Source: Intoshia linei | Lineage: Eukaryota > Orthonectida > Rhopaluridae | Direction of reading: 5' to 3' | Assembly: GCA_001642005.1 (NCBI GenBank) | Contig: LWCA01000234.1 | Location: 1-37,989 of the forward strand | DNA length: 37,989 nucleotides | In this document: positions 11,201 to 20,976 of the stretch, piece by piece | Position numbering within the stretch: position 1 is the first letter of the stretch | How the letters are laid out: each line of letters opens with the position of its first letter | Translations under genes and position numbers: made by a program | The notes under the pieces: generated by a model | Databases searched by the model: none | The model's input: the letters and a program-made list of their open reading frames with translations, nothing else | What the model was told of the DNA's origin: nothing

Positions 11201-14200
11201 AATCTACTTCCGTCAATGCTTTAATCAAGTCTAATATACAAAAAATTGAAAAGACAGAATTTGTGAGAAAGAAAAATGATAACGTTGAACCCGAAGTAAT
11301 GGTGACTTGTAGTGTCTGTGACAGGAAATTACATCAAAATTGTGTATTATATTCAGAGTTGATTACGTCTGAACTGTTTGTATGTGATTTTTGCGTAAAG
11401 GAACAATCTCTAACTAAACTAGAAACAAAAGTTTCTTTTAAAAGGTTACAATCTACTAAAATGGGCACATATCTTGAAAATAGATTAAACTCTTTTTTAA
11501 AGAAAAAGGATGAATACGTTGGCGAGATCATAGTTCGAGTCGTTGCAATTACAGACCGTTATGTTGAAGTAAAACCCCGAATGAGGGAAAGGTTTTGTAA
11601 TCAGAAAGGGAAAATGTCTGAAAGATACCCTTATAAATGTAAAGTAATTTTCGTTGCACAAGTTATTGATGGTACGGAAGTGTACCTTTTTGGAATGCAC
11701 GTCCAAGAGTATGGATCTGAATGTCCTGCTCCAAACACTGGAATTGCCTACATTTCTTATTTGGACAGTATAAACTTTTTTAGACCTTGTGAGTTTAGAA
11801 CGCACTTTTACCATGAAATTTTGATTGGCTATATGGATTATGTAAAATCTATTGGATTCATCCAAGTGAGATTCTGGGCTTGTCCTCCTTGTGAAGGAGA
11901 CGATTACATCTTTCATTGTCATCCTGAAGCACAAAAAGTACCAAAACCGAAAAGACTAGTTGAATGGTACAAGAAAATGTTGGATAAAGCTACAATTGAA
12001 CGCGTCGTAATTGAATACACTGATATCATGAAGGAAGCAATCGACAGTAAATTCACCTCAGCTACGAATTTTCCTTATTTTGACGGAGATTATTGGCCAA
12101 ATGTTATGGAAGATTCTATAAAAGAATTAGTTGATGAAGAGGCTAAAATTTTGGCTGAATCAAAAAAAGAAAATACTGATGATTGTGAAGACAGCTCGGA
12201 TTTTGTTGTAGATTCAAATTCCAAGAACAAGTCTAAAAGCAAATCAAAAATTAAACCGAAAAAATCTGGTAAAAAAAGTTACAAAAAGAAAAAACCGAAA
12301 AAAATGGTTGGACATGGAGACGAATTATTAAATAAATTGATTAATATCATGGAAAAGCACAAAGACGTATTCTTTGTAATTTATTTGGTTGATAAAGAAA
12401 GTTTTAAACGAAATTCAAAGGAATTTAAATCGGTAAAGATTATAGACCCTGATCCATTGATAAATTGTGATTTGATGGATGGCAGAGATCCCTTTTTGAG
12501 CATGTGCAGAGAACGGCATTTAGAATTTTCTTCTCTAAGAAGAGCCAAATTTTCTTCCATTATTACAAATTATGAATTAATGGTACAAGGTTCATTTTAT
12601 AACTGCAATCGTTGCAAGACTAATATTGAAACAAGATATCATTGTACAACATGTGATGACTTTGATCTTTGTATAATTTGTTATCGTATTGTTGGACATA
12701 ATCATTACATGACTAAAAAGGGTATTTACATTGATTTCGATTCAAAATCTCAAAAACGCTCAGACTCGAAACTTACGGCTGCTGTTAAGGCAAACAATAA
12801 GGAACAAACATTGAAAAAAGTTTTGGAGTCTTTAAATCATGCTGCTCGATGTAGAGATGCTAATTGTAGAACGACAGGTTGTGGCAGACTTAAACATTCA
12901 ATTCAGCATTTCAATTTATGTGGAGCTGTAGGAAGTAACAGTGATTGTCAGTCTTGCAAGAGATTCGTTTATTTGTGTTGGTACCACGCCAAATATTGCA
13001 AAGATGTTAGATGTGTTGTGCCATTATGTACTAGACTGCAAGTCAAATATCAAGATAAAAGAAACGCTCAGCGTGCACAAGCCGACCATTTGGCCCAAAG
13101 ACGTGCCGCTGAAATGCACAGAGCAATGCAATTGCCGACTAACGTTAATTCGACGCACGAACCAAATACACCTTTACAAAATGAACATAAAAATGAAAAA
13201 ATAGAACCTCCTTCTAAATCTCCCTTTAATGGTTCCGAAAAATCTCAAGAAACCCAACAATTGTCCCAATCTAAATTAAACCCAAATTCTCGTTTTTGGA
13301 GCCAACAGTCTTCTCATCAGAATCCAGTAAATAGTGATTACCCAGTCAATAATTTTCCTCAACCTTCCAGTGTGAGACAACCTAATTCACAATTTGCCAA
13401 CAAGGGTTATTATGGCCGAATGCCATCTCCAAATACTATTGAACCTCGATCTGAAGTTAGTTTAAACATTACCGATAAAGTCAGTCCTGCGAAAGTTAAT
13501 CAATTATTACAAATACTCCAACAATACACTGGTGATTCTAGAAAACAAGTCCTTGCTAGCTTTCTTAAATCGCATCCCGAAATTGTCAATGTTTATCTTC
13601 ATAACGTATGTTTTTTTTGTTTTTATTTTAATTTTTTATACATTGTATTTATTTTTAGGCGGCTGTTGGTTTAACCATGGCGGACAATAACACAATTTAT
13701 ATTTGCAATGCGATTAGCACACTCAATATGAATACGATTCGAACCTCTCAAATGAGAAATCCAAATTCTTTAGTGCATCATAGACTGATGTATGATTTAA
13801 ACCAGCCATCGGAGAATGCACGAGGTCTTCGAATGCCCATTACAGAAAGACCTATAAATAACGAATTTGACCTTGTACAGCACGATATTAAAAATAAACC
13901 TGGCCAGTCTACGCGATATGGTTTATATCACAAGGATGTTTGTCAACCAATGCATACATATCCCATGGAAAACAATATGCACCATCCGGGCTACAGAGAA
14001 TCTGAGAATATATATGATAGAAACTACAGAAGAAACCCTATTTCTACCGATAATGCACGTCTTGGTGCCCCCAAGATTTATCACGATCAAATGCAACTTC
14101 AGAAATATCCTCCATCTAGACTTCGTATGGATAACACAAATCAGCAAAACCAACAATTTCATCCAGACTCCCAAGCCTTCGCCACCAATTCGAATAACTT

Positions 14201-14330
14201 TAATCCTCTGTTAATAAGTTCTGATCATGCACCTTCAAACCTAAACACACCAAAATTTTCTGAAAATGAAGAAATTAAATCAGGTTCTAATCTACAAGAT
14301 AAACTGTCTCGTTATGTAGACAATTTGTAA
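5236..14330 (+). CDS. CREBBP: CBP/p300-type histone acetyltransferase and transcriptional co-activator
   Basis: Nuclear co-activator that acetylates histones and bridges activators to the transcription machinery. Exons: 5236-5398, 7613-8962, 9678-9791, 9829-10123, 10174-10294, 10349-10457, 10495-10562, 10600-13605, 13659-14330 (1965 aa). Domains by rough residue: NR box LSQLL 174; TAZ1 454-535; KIX 625-707; bromodomain 780-870 with acetyl-lysine Asn in NAWIYN; RING/PHD 885-1008; HAT 1045-1390 with [10 protein letters not shown]-like core, RFWACPP and EWYKKML (acetyl-CoA and catalytic region); Lys-rich loop about 1284-1309; ZZ 1409-1443; TAZ2 1485-1570; NCBD 1701-1742; then 223 disordered residues rich in Asn, Met and Arg. 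Human CBP is about 2440 aa, so the disordered linkers are shorter. The start (exon 1) is inferred from frame and an N-terminus like MAENLL...KRxK; the domain exons are certain. Exon 6 could instead end at 10430 (GTAAAT), and exon 7 at 10556. Confidence 0.93.
5399..7612 (+). other. CBP intron 1 (2214 bp) with transposon remnants
   Basis: Starts GTAATG and ends TTTAG; the codon split G|AG restores Glu. It contains a single terminus of the CTAGCTTGACTG family at 6752-6815. At 7131-7190 there is a hAT-like end (CAGTGGTATCGC, then a palindromic GGACCCCTTAGGGGTCC). No other exon could be recognised, but a small extra coding exon here cannot be excluded. Confidence 0.55.
9678..9791 (+). other. CREBBP: TAZ1 second-half exon of the CBP gene
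   Basis: This 114-base exon completes the zinc-binding TAZ1 fold. With the split codon G|TA it reads VPHC, then [12 protein letters not shown], then a Cys pair SCLHCMPLK. Human CBP has [17 protein letters not shown] and CPVCLPLK at the same place, so the HCCC ligands of the second and third zinc sites are preserved. The preceding exon ends in CxAGxxCK. Both flanking introns are GT...AG; the downstream one (9792-9828) is only 37 bases. Confidence 0.9.
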
Positions 14331-14440
14331 AAAATCCCACCTTTTATATTCAAGTCTATTTATTTCATATTTTCTGTAAAATTTCTCACATACGAACTAT
14401 ACTTGAGCATCAAAACTATATTCAATTGCCCTATCGAATT

Positions 14441-14482
14441 AATAAATTTATGTATTTGTTTATTGATTTTTATATAATAAAT
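14441..14482 (+). terminator. Probable poly(A) signals of the CBP gene
   Basis: AATAAA occurs at 14441-14446 and again at 14477-14482, 110-150 bases after the CBP stop codon, within T-rich DNA. These are the first canonical hexamers after the stop and lie before the next gene start at 14579. Confidence 0.5.
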
Positions 14483-14578
14483 TTATTGTATTCTCCGTTT
14501 TCAAATTTGTAACATTTGTGTTTAATTTCAGTGTTTATTAGTTACATTTTATTCCAATTTATTTTTAAATTTACCTGT

Positions 14579-15660
14579 ATGAATAATTCGAGACCAAAAT
14601 CTGTTCCAACGGGTGAAACTATCAATATATATTTTAATAATTTTAGGTCGTATAGATCGCTGTGTCATGTGTGCTAATCAAAAGATGTACATGAAAACTA
14701 GTTACAACAGGCATTACCCTGAATGCATCGATTGTAATATAAGAATGGCTGAACGGTTGTTTCATTTGTATCAGTTAAATATTTAGTTAGGCCCAGATCT
14801 AGCGGGTATTTCATTCCAAAGTATTTGTACAAAAAACCAGTTGGTGTCAGTACTTATGTCACCCATTATAACAATAATATTGGAATGGACATAGCCGAGT
14901 ATAAACAACCTGCTCGGCCACATACTGCAAATACGGATCGATATAACAATCCACATCCATTAGAGGTGATTATAAATTTTTCACAATAACAAAGCAAGCT
15001 TCCCAGTCGGTGAGATGAAAAAATATTTATAAATTAATTTATCTTTAAAATTCCAATATTTTTTTAATATGGACCAATAATGTTAAATTAAATTGTTCAC
15101 GGGATAAAAGTATTATGCTATTACTTACATATTAAAAAATTTAAGTACAATTGCAGTTTCATTACAATTTTAGCCATTTATGAATTGGATGGTACCGCGC
15201 AAATTGTGTTTCAATAAAAAAATATACCCAGAAAAAATTGAAACTGAATATACTCTTCCAAGTAAACGCAGAAAAATTCCTTACAACCGTTATATAAAAA
15301 ATTTGGTATCTACTTATCAAGATTCTTTTATAGACATAACCACAAAACCAAATAAATATTATAAATTAATTGACATGCAAGAAAAAGACGTAGAAAAATC
15401 TTTAGATAATTCCTCAAAAAATGGTAGAAACACAAATTCAGCATACAGCAATTACATCAAAACCAACGGAACGATCGGGAGATATGAAGCAGCAAAATTA
15501 CAAAGAAAATTTACACCTGCTGCTGGGATAGGTAAATTCTAAATTCCACAAAATTAAATGTCATTTAGTCCCCAAAAATGCTTGCGCACCTAAAGACATA
15601 CTGTCTCTTCTACGAATTAGATCTACTTATGATACAGATTATAATTACAATAAAATTTGA
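14579..15660 (+). CDS. Unrecognised 255-aa protein with a CxxC...CxxC start
   Basis: Exons 14579-14612, 14647-14755, 14791-14965, 15174-15531 and 15569-15660; introns of 34, 35, 208 and 37 bases, all GT...AG with consistent phases, ending in TGA. I do not recognise the family. Visible: an N-terminal pair CVMC and CIDC separated by about 20 residues (possible zinc knuckle); a Tyr/Pro-rich middle (GYFIPKYLYKKP, YVTHYNNN, DRYNNPHPLEPFMNW); a basic patch PSKRRK; and a C-terminal LLRIRSTYDTDYNYNKI. Short Tyr-Pro segments with an NPHP...FMNW element recall small axonemal microtubule-associated proteins, but that is only an impression. The alternative unspliced readings stop within about 20 codons. 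Expression is supported only by frame consistency across four introns. Confidence 0.72.
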
Positions 15661-15683
15661 TATATACATAAAAAATATTTATT
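15649..15683. terminator. Overlapping convergent poly(A) signals, RPS19 and its neighbour
   Basis: On the plus strand AATAAA at 15649-15654 lies inside the last codons (Asn-Lys-Ile-stop) of the 14579-15660 gene. On the minus strand AATAAA at 15683-15678 begins at the last base of the RPS19 stop codon. Only 22 bases separate the two stop codons, so each transcript's 3' end must run into the other gene. Confidence 0.6.
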
Positions 15684-17758
15684 TAAATTGTAATGTCCTT
15701 TTTTTTCTTTGAACTCATTTGAACGGAAATCAAATCAAGTAATTTTCTTCCACGTTTAGTTAATCGACGGCTAAATCATATTACAGGATTGAGACTGTAT
15801 AAAATGTACCCGAGCATCACTTTTCTATTAATCGATTTGGTTTCTTTATCATCTTCATCCTTATCAATAACCTTTGTTACTATTTCTTGTTCTACGTAAT
15901 CAAGCTTTTCGAGAGATTGTAAACAATATCTGGCTACGGCTCCAGATCCTTTGGCAAAATGTGATGGTTTGGAACCACGTCGCTTTCGTCCTAATTAAAA
16001 ATTATACTTAAATAAAATGTGAACTTAATTAGTTTAATAAAGGTTCAAATATACATTACATAAGGATTTTTACATTGTAAAGGTGAATATAATTAAAGAA
16101 TCTATTCTTAACTATTAGAAACAGTTGACAAAATTTAAGTACAAACAAAGACAATTAACGATTCATTAATACTAAATCATTTACTTTTCATAATAATTGA
16201 TTTGCTTTGCCATGTTCATGTTAATACAAAAAAATCAATATATTTTTATTTTAAAGAAAATTATTCATTAATTAAAAAATAAATAAACTAAACACGTAGC
16301 AGCTGATCAGAAAATGGGTAATTATGCAAACGATCTGGGGTATATGGAATTAAATAATTTAGAAAAGTTTTACAAAATATCTAAGTTACGATTGATTTCT
16401 TTCAATCAATTCATTATAATTTAAATCAATTTTTTTGATATGCCAAAGTTTATGATATTTTATTATTATCATAATTTATAATGGAATATTATAAGGATAG
16501 AACCCCTTAGAACAAATCAATAGCTAGTAGTGCTGCGCAATTAACATTTTTGCCTTAATAAAAATTAATGGGTTCACCAATTAAGGGTATCGTCAGCAGA
16601 GTAAACTTGGATGTTAAAGATTTATCAAAAAAATTACCTCCGTACATTTTCTTCACATTACCAACTCCCATTAATTTGTTTCTGAAGTACATCCTTCTTA
16701 ACATTGAAGCTATATCATAATATATTTAAAAACATTAAACATATATTTACAGCATCTAACAATGAACCAATCTGGATCTCTCGGAGATAATTCTTTATAA
16801 CAACCCGTTTTGACAATATCTACCCAGTCAGGCATGACTACTTTTCCACTTCTAAATACAAAGATTATTATAAAATAAGTATTATAAATATAAAAATATA
16901 TTAAACTTTTTGGAATAATTTTTAAAAATAATTAAAAATATCAATAATTTGCCTACACATCATTTAAATTTAGACTAATTGATTCAACTTCAGGTATCGA
17001 AAATCGAAGAAGACTGTGGGAGAACTTCACTAAATCAAACGTACAACATTTCTAACGTTGTGGACAACTTAATTTTTTTTGTTTTGGCCAATACAATAAA
17101 GCACTTATATAAAATATAGATACAAAGAATAAAAAAATTTCATATTCGTCACTTAAATCACGTCACGTTGGCGAACACTGGCTGACGTAGAACAATATAA
17201 ATATTAAATCAATATCTATTCTAGGGCTCGCCAAAGTGGTCCATAGAAAATATTTCAAGTCCGTAAAAAAAATATGAGATTATTGGGGTGGACAAAAATT
17301 TTTAAATGAATATAATATTTTATACATCTACACATTATTATAATTAAACTAATCTAAGAAAATCTTGATGGGCTCCATATTAACCACCCCATAATATTAA
17401 TATAAAGTGATCTTATTTTGCTATATTTTTAATTTAGTTGTAATAATTTTTATTAAAAAACTTTTTTGATTTAATAAAACTTATACATGGCGAAAAAATT
17501 TCACGAGCCCTGGTCCATCTTCAAATCTATAGACAATAAAATAACTTGCCATGAACAATTTAAAGAGTAGTCGTATTCAAACTTAAGCAAATTAGGGTTC
17601 GACGAGGCTTTTGAAATAGCTAGTATACATTTTGTTTGTTCATTATAATATTACTTTTTAAGGTAAGCTGCAACTGCAACAACTAATTTTGCTTGATCGA
17701 CATCTCGTACATTTGTAACTACTGTTCGGTTAACATTGTTTGTATTATTAGACACCAT
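15683..17758 (-). CDS. RPS19: 40S ribosomal protein eS19 (RPS19)
   Basis: Structural protein of the 40S subunit head, needed for 18S rRNA maturation. Exons in transcription order: 17758-17655, 16851-16751, 16709-16638, 15990-15810, 15770-15683; 181 aa. Introns 803, 41, 647 and 39 bases, all GT...AG and in frame. Recognised in order: [22 protein letters not shown], split by intron 1; [77 protein letters not shown]; and a C-terminal [12 protein letters not shown], matching GRKLTPQGQRDLD. Human RPS19 has 145 residues. Most of the excess is an acidic and lysine-rich insertion of about 25 residues between LDYVEQE and RRLTKRG, plus a longer N-terminus. Confidence 0.93.
17221..17513. mobile_element. 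Decayed hAT-like MITE in RPS19 intron 1
   Basis: The left end CTAGGGCTCGCCAAA and the right end TTTCACGAGCCCTGG are imperfect inverted repeats about 290 bases apart, inside the 803-base first intron of RPS19. No clean 8-base target duplication remains (about 4 of 8 match), so the class is tentative. Confidence 0.45.
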
Positions 17759-18553
17759 TTTCAATTCACACAACTTTAACGATAATTGGAAATTCAAATT
17801 TAATAAAGTTTAATTTGATATTTTGTAATTTACTTAATATGAATTTTTAATTATAAATGGCGCACAATGTATTATGTATTGTAAATTTTGGATTATCAGT
17901 TTCTGAAAATCACTGAGTTACGTAAAACCTTTCATTTTCTTGATCCTTTGAATTAATTAATATTGAAGGTATTATGATAATATTATTGCTCAACTATCAC
18001 TTTTTATTTTATTTAATGCTTATGGTTAAACTATGTAATCATTACAAATTAGGGGTCTCCACAGTGAACGTATATAAACTCGTAGGGGATACAAATTTTT
18101 GATTTTACCTTTGGAATGTTTTTAATTCGCTTACAAGTTGTCTTATCAACGGCATATCGCAGAATAAGTCGAATCACCAGTTATTAGAGATCTGCAAAAG
18201 GTGCGGGTGGAAAAAATTATTAATAATTTACTTGGTTAAGGGCTAATAAATGTACCGATTTTTCACCATTACTGTCAAAATGACATACATTGTAATGGTT
18301 AATACATATGTATATCGAAAATCGGGAGAGTTTCTGACCATAATGCACGGGTCGTAATTAAATAACAATTAAAGCTGGTACAAACGGTTAATGAAATATA
18401 ATGAAACGATACGTTTCAAGATAGAATTATAAGCATATATAATGTCAGGTTAGGCCTGTTAGGAGTTAACCATAATATAATTTAATATAATATAATAATT
18501 AATATGCAAGTACTATATTCCTATTTTCAAATTGAAAAACTTGTCAATTTAAA
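17759..18553. other. Upstream region of RPS19, no gene seen
   Basis: Non-coding as far as can be read. It should hold the RPS19 promoter. Positions 18290-18480 are somewhat less AT-rich than the surroundings but have no usable frame or RNA-gene signature. Confidence 0.4.
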
Positions 18554-18555
18554 TA

Positions 18556-19041
18556 CAGTAAACTATGCGTTATAAGAACATTAGTTATAACAGCTTAGTA
18601 ATAAATTTTGATTTTCATAGTACGTACACAGTAAAATTACATTCGTTATAAGCTACAAATAAATTCGTCATTGCAAGTTTTAACTAATGTTAAATTAATT
18701 TTTTTTCCTAAAAATACTACAAGTAAAACCCAACCCTTTGATGCTGGCATTATAAAATGTATTAATGTAAACAGGAATATCGGAAATGCCTAGTCAAACG
18801 TTTATTGATTCAAATGGAAGAAAAGAATATTGAAAATGAAACATTTGATATTAATCATTGCAGTGTCAATCTACACGGAGCAATTCAAACAATATCGCAA
18901 TGTTGGAGTATATTAAAGGAAAATACAATTAAAAACTGTTTTAAAATGACTTAAAATCTAAAAAGTAGAATAATAAATTTGCTAGAATAACATTCGTTGC
19001 AACAACTGTTTTATTTTGTTCTTATAACGCATAGTTTACTG
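18556..19041 (+). mobile_element. pogo/Tigger-type deletion derivative with transposase C-terminus
   Basis: Perfect 25-base terminal inverted repeats (18556-18580 and 19017-19041, beginning CAGTAAACTATGCG) are flanked by TA on both sides, the target duplication of Tc1/mariner/pogo elements. Inside, about 18773-18953 on the plus strand reads EYRKCLVKRLL, then AIQTISQCWSILKENTIKNCF and a stop. YRKxLVxxLL and the WxxVxxxTIxNCF box are the typical end of pogo/Tigger/jerky DDE transposases. The first two catalytic acids and the DNA-binding domains are missing, so the copy can only have moved with help from a full-length relative. The intact repeats suggest a fairly recent insertion. Confidence 0.85.
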
Positions 19042-19188
19042 TAGTACGAAAAGAAAAATTCCTTTGTACATTTTATATTCATTCAATTGGGATAAAAAAG
19101 TTCATGGAATATACAATTATATTTATAAGGTATACAATGCTAACAATATAAAATATTTCAATCAATTTTCTGCAGTTTGATATTAATA

Positions 19189-20109
19189 TCAGTAATTATT
19201 GGCTTTGGTCTTTTTCCTCCAATTTCTTCGACTGTTTCTAATTACATTGTTAATAATTTTAACAAGATTGTACAAATGATTACCAATTTCAAATTCAGAA
19301 TCATATTTTGATGTTTGAATAACTAAATCATCAGAGTCCGATTCGTAAGCTTGACCTAAAATATGATTCAAAAATATTTCATTTATATAAAATTGTGGTG
19401 ATGGGGTAATGCGTAAAATTAATATATCATTTAGCTTAAATAATTATAATTATTTTATATTTCAAGTTTTCCCTGTGCTTCCTTGTTCCTTGTTATAAAA
19501 AAATTAAGATTTCCTAATTTTTTTTGAATTAAAATTTTTAGAAACCCTTGTAAAAAATATAAAAACCTTCAATATCAGTTCGTTGAGTTGGAACATCAAC
19601 AATAGTTTTTTGAATAATTTCATACATAACTTGGTCAGATTCGCTATTTTCTAAGCTTATTAATTCTGTTTCCCTAAAAATTTAAAAAGTGATAAATTTT
19701 ATTAATTCACAAAAATTACTTGAATTCTTTTAAATTTAAGTTTAGTATATAATCCTGCGAAAAATCGTCACAAATAAGAACACAACCATCTTTTACATCA
19801 AAACTTGACAAAACTTTGTTCATATGATCTAAACGATGTATCAAAAAACTTTACATCCAGATAACAATCCAAATTAAAAAAGATTGTATAAATTTAAAAA
19901 TATACCTTCATTATAATCAGCCGAATCACTAGATATAAGAATGGAACCTAAGATTACGATAAATTTAACAAAGAAAATAAATACCGGTAGATTTAATAAT
20001 AACATCTGGTTCTTTTAATAATAATTCATTTATTAATATCTAAAATTTACATAAATACGTTGGTCTCATTTTAAAAGTAAATCTAAGACCAATAAATTTA
20101 ACTCGGTTG
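19189..20109 (-). CDS. UBA2: SUMO-activating enzyme subunit UBA2, C-terminal part only
   Basis: UBA2 pairs with SAE1 to adenylate SUMO and hand it to UBC9; its C-terminal ubiquitin-fold domain binds UBC9. Exons read: 20109-20090 (tentative), 20039-19985, 19947-19906, 19828-19720, 19673-19567, 19355-19189 (stop TGA); introns 50, 37, 77, 46 and 211 bases, phases consistent. Recognised: KEPDVIIKSTGSILISS (human APDVQIEDGKGTILISS) and VKDGCVLICDDFSQDYILNLN (human RNGSRLQADDFLQDYTLLIN), followed by an acidic tail and a basic end RRNWRKK that resembles a nuclear localisation signal. The adenylation domain, catalytic Cys domain and zinc Cys pairs (about 430 residues) are absent. Reading upstream hits a transposon at 20183 and the N at 20976. 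It is a genuine gene cut by assembly or a truncated copy. Confidence 0.8.
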
Positions 20110-20182
20110 CTAAAAGAAGGAAATATTTGTCAAAGATCAAATAGGGTATTTTACATATATGTATAATATACATAAATATGTA

Positions 20183-20975
20183 TATTAGGGTGGTTCAAAA
20201 AAAAAAATTTTAAAAAGTACTTTTGAGTATATTAGGGAAATTGGGTAAAAATGACTTGCACAAATTTTTACAGCATAAAATTAATTATTGCTTCGCCACT
20301 CATCACAACCAAATTTTCGTTTCTTATATATAGTATAAAAATGTGGTGTTGGTTACACGTTATAATTTATTGTTAAAGTTTAACTTAAACAAATAAAATG
20401 GAACTAATTTATTACATTATCAAATTATTTTAATTTTTTAAACAATTTATTATGTGTTAACAGATGTATTATGAAATTTAACAATTATGAAACATTTGTT
20501 CTTTTATTATTTATAAATCATTTTATTTTAATTTTAGTCCAAATTTTAAAATCTATAAAAAATCACATATTCTGTTAAAAAACCTTAAAAAGTCTTTCGA
20601 ATCGATACGACTATTATTTTTAATTTACTTTTGTATAAAAAAAATCTTTGCCTTTGTCACCCATTGGATTATCGTTTTAATTAATAATCGTCAGTCGCTT
20701 TTCATGGCTACCATTGAAATATTAATATTATACAAATTCTATAATATTGATTATTCCCTTGTTCGGTTGGCGATGCAAATTTAATGAAATCGAATTATTT
20801 TTTTTGCCTAATGGATATTTTCATTAATGGATGAACGTTTTAATTAATATTCGTCAATTAATTTTCACGGTTACTATTAAAATATTTATATTATAAAATA
20901 CTATATTATAGATTTCCCCTGCTCGGGTGACAAAAAAAAAATTAATCGAATCGTATCAATTTTTTTGCCAATCAT
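20183..20975. mobile_element. Tc1/mariner-like MITE, copy 1 (right end missing at the N)
   Basis: Begins TATTAGGGTGGTTCAAAA and is closely similar over its readable length to the complete copy at 26482-27268, including AAAAGTACTTTTGAGTATAT, GTAAAAATGACTTG and the shared stretch ending TTTTTTGCCAATCAT. It stops exactly at the N at 20976, where copy 2 goes on for about 80 bases to its terminal repeat. It also has about 100 internal bases (20700-20800) absent from copy 2. Confidence 0.75.
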
Positions 20976-20976
20976 N
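20976..20976. other. Single ambiguous base N, probable assembly join
   Basis: The only non-ACGT base seen in the window. It falls where a repeated element breaks off, and genes on both sides (UBA2 and the sushi protein) lack their 5' parts. One N may represent a collapsed gap, so contiguity across this point should not be assumed. Confidence 0.6.

Noticed and set aside
11497-11934. 145-codon minus-strand frame inside the CBP HAT exon
   Set aside because: Antisense to highly conserved HAT codons, so it is a composition shadow.
10657-13674. A separate gene starting at the ATG at 10657 and running to 13674
   Set aside because: The frame is open upstream to the acceptor at 10599 and leaves by a GTATGT donor at 13606; the last 23 codons are intron and the ATG is internal.
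13867-14214. Overlapping frames on both strands in CBP exon 9
   Set aside because: They lie in other frames of an exon whose main frame continues the CBP protein to its stop.
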